Of a DNA stretch of 64,000 nt, positions 35,109-43,126 are shown in pieces; position 1 is the stretch's first letter; each line of letters starts with the position of its first letter. The notes below the pieces were generated by a model that was given only the letters and a program-made list of their open reading frames with translations, did not search any database and was not told the DNA's origin. The stretch is from Actinokineospora alba (GTDB lineage: Bacteria; Actinomycetota; Actinomycetes; Mycobacteriales; Pseudonocardiaceae). Location of the stretch: positions 4,030,001 through 4,094,000 of the forward strand of contig NZ_SNXU01000001.1 in the NCBI RefSeq assembly GCF_004362515.1, given 5' to 3'. Position numbers and translations under genes: made by a program.

Positions 35109-35534
35109 GTGCAGACTCCGGACGAGTGGCTGGCGGACTTCGAGCGGAAAGTGGCCGACCTGCAGCAGAAGGCCACCGAGTTCAAAACGAACGTCGAGGC
35201 CGCCGGTGCGACTGAGCGGTCCGAGTCGGTGACGGTGACGGTCGCGGCTTCTGGGGCCCTTTTGGACCTGAAGCTGGAGGACTCGGCGCTGCGGAAGTCG
35301 GCTTCGGAGTTGGCGTCGGAGATTTTGACGTTGACCCGGCAGGCTCGGCAGAGTGCGGCGGTGGGGGTGGCTCAGGCGTTCCAGCCGCTTGGCGGGGACG
35401 CGGGGGTGGTGCAGCGGATTCCGGTGCCGGAGCCGGTCGAAGCGGATAGCCCCGCGCCCAAGGGGTCTGTCGCTCGGGACGATGATGACTTCGGTGATGA
35501 GACCGTGGTGCTTCGGGACGCGGACAAGTGGTGA
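35109..35534 (+). CDS. YbaB/EbfC-family DNA-binding protein
   Basis: 141 residues. The YbaB-like core (about 5-95: coiled helix DFERKVADLQQKATEFK, then SVTVTVAASGALLDLKLED and a long helix) is followed by an acidic tail (DDDDFGDETVVLRD). Family members are nucleoid-associated dimers that bind DNA with little or some sequence preference. GTG start, GGGGAG upstream. The gene is immediately followed by the inverted-repeat element and tandem array described below; a functional link is unproven. Confidence 0.82.
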   Translation: MQTPDEWLADFERKVADLQQKATEFKTNVEAAGATERSESVTVTVAASGALLDLKLEDSALRKSASELASEILTLTRQARQSAAVGVAQAFQPLGGDAGVVQRIPVPEPVEADSPAPKGSVARDDDDFGDETVVLRDADKW

Positions 35535-35571
35535 TGGTCTTCCCGGCTGCGGGCGTCGTTGGGCTGTGGGT

Positions 35572-35713
35572 GCCTGTTTGGGTGGTTCGCCTTGATTCGG
35601 GGACCCCGGAGAAGGACCTGCGCGGGTAAAGCGGGCAGGGTGAAGAAACTGCCCCGCGCCGGGCGAGTTTAGGTCCTTCTCACCCCGAATCAAGGCGAAC
35701 CACCCAAACAGGC
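35572..35713. repeat. 142-bp element with perfect 31-bp inverted termini
   Basis: Bases 35572-35602 and 35683-35713 are perfect reverse complements over 31 bp. Inside, 35609-35619 pairs with 35671-35681 (11 bp), and 35631-35638 pairs with 35649-35657 (8 bp with one bulge) around a 10-nt loop. The single strand can thus fold into one long hairpin. No coding frame of note and no clear target duplication. It could be a MITE- or REP-like element, or an oversized terminator of ybaB. Confidence 0.85.
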
Positions 35714-35750
35714 CGTTCTGTTGGGCCCCTTGCGTTCGCGGGTGGGTAGT

Positions 35751-36152
35751 TGGCCACTGCCCGCCACCGATCACCGCCCGCCACCGCCGGCCACGCTGGC
35801 CACTGCCGGCTATCGCTGGCACCGCTGGCCACCGCTGGCACCGCCGGCCACGCCCGCCATCGCTGGCCACTGTCGGCTATCGCCCGCCACGCCCGCCACT
35901 GCCGGCCACTGTCGGCTATCGCCGGCCACCGCCCGCCACTGCTGGCTATCGCCCGCCATCACCGCCAGCACGCCCGCCACTGCCGGCCACGCCCGCCACC
36001 GCCCGCCACGCCGGCCACCGCTGGCCACTGTCGGCTATCGCCAGCCACGCCGGCCACCGCTGGCCACTGCCGGCTATCGCTGGCCACCAGCGCCAGCACG
36101 CCCGCCACTGCCGGCCACCGCCAGCACGCCAGCCACCGCTGGCCACCGATTG
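35751..36152. repeat. Tandem array of about 41 degenerate 9-10-bp units
   Basis: The stretch is built almost entirely of units of the form YYGCYSGCYA (for example CCGCTGGCCA, CTGTCGGCTA, TCGCCCGCCA). Most are 10 bp, about a third are 9 bp, and a few are 7 or 12. Mixed unit length breaks any reading frame, so open frames through it are artefacts. Every unit ends in a CA or TA step, phased at roughly one helical turn. Within a 686-bp gene-free gap. Confidence 0.9.
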
Positions 36153-36220
36153 CTATTGCGCCGTCGTCGCCACCGCCGGTGCTGTCCAGGGGCGTTGTGT
36201 TCTGTGGCCCCGCTTGTGTT

Positions 36221-37939
36221 TCAGTCCCTGGTCACCAATGCGACTCTGGCTCGGTCGGCGATGTCCAGCCACGGGCGCCATCTCGCGGCGCAGTGGGCGG
36301 GTTCGGACCACGGGGACGTGCAGCGGACCATTCGGGTTCCTGGGCGGTCGAGCCACCGTAAGACCACGCCCACCTCCTCGGCAGGCGCGCCCCTCAGCGG
36401 GCCCTCTCCGGGGATCACCGTTTCCGCCGACGCCACCAGGTGCTCCACGACCGGCATCGGTTGCACCCCTCGCCTGGCCACCCCCGCCGAGGCGAGTCGG
36501 CCGTGGCGGACTACCGCGAACTCCCACCCCCCGGCCGAGTCCGGGCGGGCCGCAACCAGCTCCTCTACTGAGGCCAGGGCCGCGAGGCGTTGGCCTCGGT
36601 CCAGGGCGCGGATGAGGGTTGACATTCGGTCTCGGCCGGTGCGGGCCTGTTCGAAGCGGTGCTCGGTGGACAGTGCGGCCAGCCGGGATTCCAGGAGCCG
36701 CAACGGGTCCAGGTGTCTGCCTGCCACCAGGGCGTCCACGGCGTGGACCATGGGGCGGTATTGCTCGACCGTCTGCCTTCCCGCGCAGGGTGCGCCGCAG
36801 CGGTCCAGTTCTGCCAGGGCGCAAGGGCTTCCGGTGGCCGCCTTCGCGGGAATCCTTACCGTGCAAGGGCGAATGCCGGTCGCTTCCTGCATGGCCAGTA
36901 ACGCCTCGTCGGCCATTCGCTTGCTGCGGAACGGTCCCAGGGCGCCGTCGCGCGGGCGTCGCACCACCGAGAGCCGGGGGAACGGTTCCTCGGTCAACGT
37001 GATCCACCATGAGTTGCGAGAGTTCTTGGACCGCCGGTTGTACGCCGGTTTGTGCGCTGACAGCAGCCGCAGCTCCCGGACCTCCGCCTCCAGCGGGTGG
37101 GCGCAGGTGACCGTGTCGACCCGGACCGCGAGGCTGACCATCTCGCGCAGCCTGCGGCGGGTCTCGCCCGCCGTGAAGTACTGGCGGACCCGCCGTTTCA
37201 GGTCTGAGGCGGTGCCGACGTAGAGGACTTCCTCGGACGGTCCTCTGAACAGGTACACGCCGGGTTCGTTCGGCAGGTCTTCGGCGAGGGTGCGCTTGCG
37301 GCGCTGGGCGGCGGTGACCTCCGGCAGGTAGTCGAGCAGTTCCTCCAGCGACTGGACGCCGAGTGACCCCACCCGCTCCAGCAGGCCGTGCAACACGTCG
37401 ACCGTCGCGCGGGCGTCGGCGAGGGCGCGGTGGTTGGGCATGGTGGAGGCGCGGAACAACGCGGCCAGGGCGGAGAGGCGGCAGCTTGGCGCCTCCTCCC
37501 GGGTGAGGACTCGACGGCCCAGCCGGACCGTGCAGACGACCGCGGGTTTCGGCCACCGGTAGCCGAGCCTGCGGCAGGCCGCCTTGATGAACCCGACGTC
37601 GAATCCGGAGTTGTGCGCGACCAGCACCGAGCCCGCCGCGAACTCCAGGAAGGCGGGCAGCACCGCCTCGAGTTTCGGCGCCGTGTAGACCATCGAGTCG
37701 GTGATGCCGGTCAGCGCGATGATCTCCGGCGGGATGCCCCGGCCCGGGTCGACCAGGGTGGCGAACTCGCCGATCACCTCACCGCCGCGCACCTTGACGG
37801 CGCCGAACTCGGTGATCGCGTCGGTCTCCGCGCTGCCGCCCGTGGTCTCCAGGTCGAACACGACGAAGGTGGTCTCGCGCAGCGGCGTTCCCAGCTCGTC
37901 GAAGGCGAGCTGGGTGCGGGTGGCGGATGCGGTGCTCAT
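36221..37939 (-). CDS. DEDDh exonuclease / GIY-YIG (UvrC-like) fusion nuclease
   Basis: 572 residues from ATG 37939. N-terminal DnaQ-like 3'-5' exonuclease (about 24-190) with FDLETTGG (D29, E31), AHNSGFDVGF and HRALADARAT. A GIY-YIG nuclease domain (about 235-315, GVYLFRGPSEEVLYVGTASD) and a UvrC-like C-terminal region follow. Matches Rv2191. Probably acts in DNA repair; the Cho-like GIY-YIG part could cut 3' of lesions. TAGCTT lies eight bases before the ATG (leaderless). Its 3' end borders the tandem array. Confidence 0.9.
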   Translation of the reverse strand: MSTASATRTQLAFDELGTPLRETTFVVFDLETTGGSAETDAITEFGAVKVRGGEVIGEFATLVDPGRGIPPEIIALTGITDSMVYTAPKLEAVLPAFLEFAAGSVLVAHNSGFDVGFIKAACRRLGYRWPKPAVVCTVRLGRRVLTREEAPSCRLSALAALFRASTMPNHRALADARATVDVLHGLLERVGSLGVQSLEELLDYLPEVTAAQRRKRTLAEDLPNEPGVYLFRGPSEEVLYVGTASDLKRRVRQYFTAGETRRRLREMVSLAVRVDTVTCAHPLEAEVRELRLLSAHKPAYNRRSKNSRNSWWITLTEEPFPRLSVVRRPRDGALGPFRSKRMADEALLAMQEATGIRPCTVRIPAKAATGSPCALAELDRCGAPCAGRQTVEQYRPMVHAVDALVAGRHLDPLRLLESRLAALSTEHRFEQARTGRDRMSTLIRALDRGQRLAALASVEELVAARPDSAGGWEFAVVRHGRLASAGVARRGVQPMPVVEHLVASAETVIPGEGPLRGAPAEEVGVVLRWLDRPGTRMVRCTSPWSEPAHCAARWRPWLDIADRARVALVTRD

Positions 37940-38035
37940 CACCGCCGAAGCTAGATCACACCACCGACACTTCCGTCGGTCCCACGGCCGAGGAGCCGTC
38001 AAGTCGCCCCCGGCCTCAGCCACTAGCCTTACGGA

Positions 38036-39406
38036 ATGGCCACGCCGCCCCAGCCGGAAGACCCCGGCCCCGAACCGTCCACCAGGGACGAAACAGGCGG
38101 CGCGGACGGCACGAACACCGTGGCCGTGGACTGGTCGACCCTGCCCGACGCGGTCAGGAACCGGCTCGCCGAACTCGGCGCCGACGCGGTCGGGTCGCTG
38201 CCGCCGGTCGACATCCCGCAGATGGTGCGCCCGGTGGCCCGGTTCGCGCCCAGCAAGCGGGCCCGGCTCGGCGGCTCGGCGATCATCGCCGGCCTACGTG
38301 ACGTTGTCGGTTTCCGAACCGCCGTCGTGCAGTGGTGCCGGGAGAACAAGCCCGCCGCGCTCGACCTGGGCGGCAACGACCCGGTGAGCGTCGCCGCGGC
38401 CGCCGTGCTGCTCGGCGAGGAATCTGCGGTGCACTACCTGGAGCTCGTCACCAGGCGCGCTTCGGACACTTCGTTGCGGGCGGAGCGGGACACCGCCGTC
38501 GCCCGGCTGCAGAAGGCCGAAGCCGAGTTGGCTCGGGTGCAGGCCCTGCTCGACGAGTCCGCGGGGGCGGTCGACCGGGTGCGCGCCGAAGCCGAGGCCG
38601 AGGTGGAGCGGCTGCGCAAGCGGCTGCGCGACCAGGGCGTGAAGCTGCGCGAGGCCAAGGACACCGCCGAAACCGCCCAAGCCGCCGTGGACCGGGTTCG
38701 CACCGAGTGCGCCGCCCAGGTCGCCGCGCTCACCGAGCAGCGCGACCGCGAACGCGACCGGGTCGAGACCGAGCGGGGCCGCGCCGAACGCGCCGAAGCC
38801 GACGCCGACATCGCCCGGCAGTCGGCCCGTGAGGCACGCCAAGCCGACGAGGTGCGCCTGGCACTGCTCGTCGACACCCTCGACGGCGCCGTCACCGGCC
38901 TGCGCCGCGAGCTCGCCCTCGGCGGCGGCGGCCCCCGGCCCGCGGACTTGGTGCGGGGCGCCACGGCCGCCCAGGGCGTGGTGGGTCGGGTCGAAGACCC
39001 GGCCGCACTCGACCGGCTGCTCGCGCTGCCCTCGGTGCACCTTGTCGTCGACGGATACAACGTCACCAAGACCGGCTACGCGGAACTCTCCCTGGCCGAC
39101 CAGCGCGACCGCCTGGTCCGCCAGCTCGCCTCCCTCGCCGCGCGCACATCGGCGGAGGTCACGCTGGTGTTCGACGGCGCGGGAGTCGTCGCCGTGCCGG
39201 TCGCCGCCCCGCGTGGGGTCCGCGTCCTGTTCAGCGATCCCGGTGTCCTGGCCGACGACGTGATCAAGGCGTTGGTCACCGCGGAGCCCGAGGGCAGGCC
39301 GGTCGTCGTCGTCACGTCCGACCGGGCGGTGGCCGACGCGGTTCGTCGCCGAGGCGCCCACCCCGTGCCGTCGGCCGTCCTGCTCGCCCGGCTTGGGCGC
39401 ATCTGA
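38036..39406 (+). CDS. NYN-domain (YacP/Rae1-like) ribonuclease with coiled coil
   Basis: 456 residues. The N-terminal domain (about 30-140) is followed by a long Arg/Glu/Ala-rich coiled coil (about 145-285) and a C-terminal PIN-like NYN domain starting at HLVVDGYNVTKTGY and ending in SDRAVADAVRRRGAHP. Acidic residues in VDGYN, FDGAG and TSDRAVAD fit the metal site. Rae1/YacP relatives cut mRNA on ribosomes. ATG six bases after TAGCCT (38024-38029), leaderless and divergent from the DEDDh nuclease gene. Confidence 0.85.
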   Translation: MATPPQPEDPGPEPSTRDETGGADGTNTVAVDWSTLPDAVRNRLAELGADAVGSLPPVDIPQMVRPVARFAPSKRARLGGSAIIAGLRDVVGFRTAVVQWCRENKPAALDLGGNDPVSVAAAAVLLGEESAVHYLELVTRRASDTSLRAERDTAVARLQKAEAELARVQALLDESAGAVDRVRAEAEAEVERLRKRLRDQGVKLREAKDTAETAQAAVDRVRTECAAQVAALTEQRDRERDRVETERGRAERAEADADIARQSAREARQADEVRLALLVDTLDGAVTGLRRELALGGGGPRPADLVRGATAAQGVVGRVEDPAALDRLLALPSVHLVVDGYNVTKTGYAELSLADQRDRLVRQLASLAARTSAEVTLVFDGAGVVAVPVAAPRGVRVLFSDPGVLADDVIKALVTAEPEGRPVVVVTSDRAVADAVRRRGAHPVPSAVLLARLGRI

Positions 39407-39496
39407 TCACCCGATAGGGCCCGCGCCGTCACGTGGTCGGTACCTTCGCGTTAGTACTTGTGAGTAGGAACGCGACACCGAGGAGTTGGTACGCGG

Positions 39497-41269
39497 GTGC
39501 GTAGGTGGGGTTCGGTGAAGATTGCCGCCGCGCTGGCCTTGGTGGCCGCGCTGTTGGCCAACCCGCTCGCGGGCGCGCAGCCCACGGAGCCGCCGCAGGT
39601 CGAGGCCGGTGTCGGCCCGGGCGCCCCGGTGCCGGACTCCCGGCCGGGTGAGGCCTTCGCCGATCCCAAGGTCGCCGAACTGCAGCGCACCGCCACCGAC
39701 GTGCAGCGCGAGCTCTCCGATCTCTCGGACAAGATCCGGACCGCCGAGGACGAGCTGCGCCAGGCCACCGGCCAGGTGGAACGCGCGCGCGGGGAGCGGG
39801 AAGCCGCAGACAAGATCGTGGCCGCCCAGCAGGGCGAAGTCGACGCCTACTCCGCCGCTCTGTACTCCGCGCTGGCTCAGCCCAGTGAGCTGCAGATGCT
39901 GCTCACCGCGGGCGGCCCGGAGGAGTTCCTGCAGGGCAGCAGCCTGATCGAGCGCGTGCGGATCGACCAGGACCAGCGGCTCGCCCAGGCGGTCGGCAGG
40001 CAGCGTGGGGCGCAGGAGGCCGAGAACGCCGCCCTGGGCACCGAGCGGGCCGCGGCCGAGCGCAAGGCCGACCTTGACCGCCGCAACGGCGACGCGTCCA
40101 ACCGGGCCGCGGCCGTGTCGTCGGAACTGCGCGGCAAGGTCGAGGACACCAACGCCGCGGTGATCGCCCAGCAGACCGCGCAGCGCGAGCGCAACCAGAA
40201 GACAGCGGCGAGTTGGAAGGCCTATACCGACAAGCTGGCGCTCGCGGGCATCGTCGCTCCGAACGCTGCCGCCCTGCGCGATCCGGCGCAGCTGCCCGCC
40301 CGGTTGGAGCCGCTGCCCGGCTCGACCGGCGCGCCGCAGCCGGGCGTCGCCCGGGCCACGCTGCCGACCGGCGAGAAGCTGCTCGTCCTGCCCGCCGAGG
40401 TGATCGGCGCGGTGAACACCGCCGTCGGCGTGCTCGGCAAGCCCTACGTTCCCGGCTCGGGCGGCGAAGGCCCCAACGCGTACTCCTGTGACGGGCTGGT
40501 CAAGGCGGCCTTCGGGGCGGGTGGGCTGAGCCTGCCCGGTGCCGTGACCGAGCAGATGAGTGTGCTGACGCCGGTGCCGACCCCGGACGCCCAGCCCGGC
40601 GACGTCGTGTTCCTCGGCCCGGCTCGGCTGGGTGTGCAGGGCGTCGGCATCGTGCTCGACGAACGCACCATGCTCACCGCCGACGGCAGGCTGGCAGGCG
40701 TGGTGGTGACGGACCTGCCCGGCGGGGACACCCTGCTCGGGGTCGCCCGGCCCGCGCTCGGGCAGCGCCAGCCGCAGCCCGCGCCGCAGGCCACCGACGG
40801 CGGACTGCGCTGGCGCTGTGGGGGAGTGCAGCTCCCGCCACGCGGGCCTGGGGAGGCGCCCGGGGCTTGGGGCGGCTATCCCAACGGCCTCATCCCGCAG
40901 GCGGCGCTGTGCCTCATCGGTGTGGGCTCGCACTCGCTGCGCTGCGACGCGGCCGGGTCGTTCCGGGCGATGTCGGACGCGTTCGCCTCGGTGTTCGGCC
41001 GCGCGATCTGCCTGACCGACTCCTATCGGACCTTCTCCGCGCAGGTGCGGCTCTACGGTGTGAAGCCCGCTTTGGCCGCGGTGCCGGGCACCAGCAACCA
41101 CGGCTGGGGACTGGCGGTGGACCTCTGTGGGGGAGCCCAGTCGTTCGGCACCCCGGAGTACGCCTGGCTCGCCCAGAACGCGGGCGTGTTCGGCTGGGCG
41201 AATCCGCCGTGGGCGCGTCCGGGACGGGGCCGCGAGGAGCCGTGGCACTGGGAATACATCGGTTCTTGA
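39497..41269 (+). CDS. Secreted NlpC/P60-like (His-less) and M15 peptidase fusion
   Basis: 590 residues. Signal peptide (about 1-27), long coiled coil (about 55-245), NlpC/P60-like domain (about 300-420) and C-terminal M15 D-Ala-D-Ala carboxypeptidase/VanY-like domain (about 435-590). The M15 zinc/catalytic residues are present: H535 and D542 in SNHGWGLAVDL and H584 in EPWHWEY. The NlpC nucleophile is C331 (YSCDGLV), but the catalytic His position reads QGVGIVLDE (G382), so this domain lacks its His. GTG with GAGGAG upstream. Likely a cell-wall enzyme; the matching locus in mycobacteria has a plain NlpC/P60 protein (Rv2190c). Confidence 0.85.
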   Translation: MRRWGSVKIAAALALVAALLANPLAGAQPTEPPQVEAGVGPGAPVPDSRPGEAFADPKVAELQRTATDVQRELSDLSDKIRTAEDELRQATGQVERARGEREAADKIVAAQQGEVDAYSAALYSALAQPSELQMLLTAGGPEEFLQGSSLIERVRIDQDQRLAQAVGRQRGAQEAENAALGTERAAAERKADLDRRNGDASNRAAAVSSELRGKVEDTNAAVIAQQTAQRERNQKTAASWKAYTDKLALAGIVAPNAAALRDPAQLPARLEPLPGSTGAPQPGVARATLPTGEKLLVLPAEVIGAVNTAVGVLGKPYVPGSGGEGPNAYSCDGLVKAAFGAGGLSLPGAVTEQMSVLTPVPTPDAQPGDVVFLGPARLGVQGVGIVLDERTMLTADGRLAGVVVTDLPGGDTLLGVARPALGQRQPQPAPQATDGGLRWRCGGVQLPPRGPGEAPGAWGGYPNGLIPQAALCLIGVGSHSLRCDAAGSFRAMSDAFASVFGRAICLTDSYRTFSAQVRLYGVKPALAAVPGTSNHGWGLAVDLCGGAQSFGTPEYAWLAQNAGVFGWANPPWARPGRGREEPWHWEYIGS

Positions 41270-41369
41270 TCCATCTGTTTCGATCATTTCGAACACCTGA
41301 GCGAAATTGTCGGTGCCCTCTTCTAGTGTGTGAAACACGAGATCGTCGGCACCGGAAAGGACCCGGGTA

Positions 41370-41555
41370 ATGATCATCGATTGCGATAGCTGCGAGGTCC
41401 GCGGGAACGCTTGTCAGGATTGTGTGATCAGTGTGCTGCTTGGCGCGCCGCCCAATGTCGATCTCGACAGCTCCGAGCGGCTCGCGATCGATGCCCTCGC
41501 GAGCGCCGGCCTCGTACCCCGTCTGCGGCTGATTCCGGTGGAGAAAACGGCCTGA
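41370..41555 (+). CDS. Small double-CxxC protein, 61 residues
   Basis: MIIDCDSCEVRGNACQDCVI gives two CxxC pairs (C5/C8 and C15/C18), a likely zinc knuckle, followed by a short amphipathic segment. ATG with GGAAAGGA upstream. The family is widespread in actinobacteria next to NlpC/P60 genes, as far as I recall, with no assigned role. It could be a small transcription-associated zinc protein (inference). Confidence 0.82.
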   Translation: MIIDCDSCEVRGNACQDCVISVLLGAPPNVDLDSSERLAIDALASAGLVPRLRLIPVEKTA

Positions 41556-41588
41556 AACCGGGTGATCGGTTGGGGTGATCGCGAATAT

Positions 41589-41621
41589 TCGCCGAACGGT
41601 CGCTCTAGATCGCCGAACGGT
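41589..41621 (+). promoter_or_regulatory. Direct repeat of a 12-mer, 21-bp period
   Basis: TCGCCGAACGGT occurs at 41589-41600 and 41610-41621, starts exactly 21 bp apart, and the first copy overlaps the palindrome GCGAATATTCGC (41581-41592). Same-face tandem sites upstream of an NlpC/P60 gene suggest a dimeric response-regulator operator. Confidence 0.5.
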
Positions 41622-41986
41622 TCCACGCCCGGGTGAACTGGGTGTTGTCGTTGTCACAGGGTGGAGTTGCCACTGCTCCGTTGGTGTTTGGGAAGGATTC
41701 TCGGCGCTTTTCCGGCGCACCTGGTAGACGAGGAGGCTCACGTTTCGTAACCTGTCCGAGATCTCGCGGCCAGCAGCCGCCCACCCCGAGGGGGCTACGC
41801 GAGATCGCCGCCGAAGTCAGCCACGTCCGGCTGACCCGGATCCCCCACGGTGGGGTCGTCGATGATCGAGAAGTGAGCGACACGATCGCGAGCGGATCGG
41901 TCCGGCCGGAAGGCGCTTCCCCAAAGCGCGCCGGTGCCCGAGGACAACCCCGTCGGCGGTTTTGAGGACGAAGGAGTACGCGCGAC
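41622..41986 (+). other. Structured leader region of the NlpC/P60 gene
   Basis: No coding frame supported. Consecutive hairpins can form: GATCTCGCG 41760-41768 with 41798-41806 (enclosing CCCC/GGGG), GTCAGCC 41816-41822 with 41829-41835, and a CCCCA/TGGGG pair just after. The sequence lacks recognisable core motifs of the c-di-AMP (ydaO) riboswitch that precedes similar genes in actinobacteria. Confidence 0.4.
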
Positions 41987-43048
41987 GTGTCGTCGCATCG
42001 ACTCAAGCGAGCTGTGCGTGGAGCCCTGAGTGTCACCGCGGTCATCTCGGTGATCGGTATGTCCCAGAGTCCCGCGTACGCGCAGCCGGCCCAGCCGCCG
42101 CCTCCGACCACCGTGTCGGAAGCGATCAAGCAGTTCCAGGAGCTCAGCAAGCAGGCCGAGACGGTCAGCGAGGAGCTCAACCACGCCAAGGAAGACCTCA
42201 AGGTCAAGCAGGCGGACCTCGACAAGGCCATCGCCGACGTCGCGGCCTCCGCCGAGCTGGAGAAGCAGGCCGCAGCTCAGGAAGAGCAGTTCCGCGGCCA
42301 GGTCGACCAGTTGACCAGCGCTTCGTTCCAGGGCGCGCGCTTCAACAAGATCAGCGCGCTGCTCACCGGGTCCTCCGCCGACGACTTCCTTGAGCGTGCT
42401 TCCGCGCTCACGGTGCTCGCCTCGGACAACCAGAACGCCCTGGAGAAGTACACCGGTGCGGTGGACCTCGCCGCCCAGGCCCGCAAGCTGGCCGAGGACG
42501 GCCAGAAGCGCGCGGCTGAGGCCAAGGCGGCCTCGGAGAAGCTGCTGGCCGACATCACCAAGAAGAAGTCCGACCTCGACGCTCAGATCAAGCAGGTCGA
42601 GGAAGCCAAGAACAGGCTTTCGCCCAAGGACAAGGACGACCTGTTCAACCCGCCCGTCGACACCGGCGTCTACGTCGGCTCCGGCGACGCGGGCAAGGCC
42701 ATGGAGGTCGCGCTCGCGCAGCGCGGCGACCCGTACGTCTGGGGCGCCGAAGGCCCGAACGCGTTCGACTGCTCCGGCCTGGTTCTCTACGCCTACCGCG
42801 CCATCGGCATCAACCTGCCGCACTCCAGCCGGTCGCAGTACACCTACGGCAAGTCGGTCTCGAAGAGCGAACTCGCCCCCGGTGACCTGCTGTTCTACGG
42901 CGGCAGCGCCAGCTCGATCCACCACGTCGCCATGTACATCGGCAACGGCATGATCGTGCACGCCTCCACCTCGGGTGTGCCGGTGAAGACCGCCCCGCTC
43001 TCCGGTGGCGGCAGCGACTACTTCGGTGCCAAGCGCATCGTCGGGTAG
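41987..43048 (+). CDS. Secreted NlpC/P60 peptidoglycan endopeptidase (RipA/RipC-like)
   Basis: 353 residues. Signal peptide (to about residue 32), coiled coil (about 45-205) and C-terminal NlpC/P60 domain with the full triad setting: nucleophile in NAFDCSGLV, His in SSIHHVAMYIGNG and a further polar residue in IVHAS. It cuts D-Glu-mDAP stem-peptide bonds; the coiled coil usually autoinhibits. GTG with AAGGAG. A terminator follows. Probably works with the preceding M15 fusion in wall remodelling at division. Confidence 0.93.
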   Translation: MSSHRLKRAVRGALSVTAVISVIGMSQSPAYAQPAQPPPPTTVSEAIKQFQELSKQAETVSEELNHAKEDLKVKQADLDKAIADVAASAELEKQAAAQEEQFRGQVDQLTSASFQGARFNKISALLTGSSADDFLERASALTVLASDNQNALEKYTGAVDLAAQARKLAEDGQKRAAEAKAASEKLLADITKKKSDLDAQIKQVEEAKNRLSPKDKDDLFNPPVDTGVYVGSGDAGKAMEVALAQRGDPYVWGAEGPNAFDCSGLVLYAYRAIGINLPHSSRSQYTYGKSVSKSELAPGDLLFYGGSASSIHHVAMYIGNGMIVHASTSGVPVKTAPLSGGGSDYFGAKRIVG

Positions 43049-43066
43049 TCGTCGGCAACAGTTTTC

Positions 43067-43104
43067 GAATCGGGACCAGTGCCATTGGGTACTGGTCCCG
43101 ATTC
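43067..43104 (+). terminator. Intrinsic terminator after the NlpC/P60 gene
   Basis: 14-bp perfect stem (43067-43080 with 43091-43104) and 10-nt loop, then ATTTCTCCC. It ends just before the -10 of the next gene. Confidence 0.8.
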
Positions 43105-43126
43105 ATTTCTCCCTTACGATCACGCA

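Noticed and set aside
35751..36152. CRISPR array
   Set aside because: Units are contiguous 9-10-mers with no spacers, and no cas genes are nearby.
35721..37223. Long plus-strand frames through the tandem array
   Set aside because: Units of 9 and 10 bp shift the frame repeatedly, the products are low-complexity His/Ala/Pro/Arg strings, and no start signal is present.
41622..41986. c-di-AMP (ydaO) riboswitch upstream of the NlpC/P60 gene
   Set aside because: Expected from related genes, but the conserved core segments could not be found by eye; a covariance-model scan would decide.
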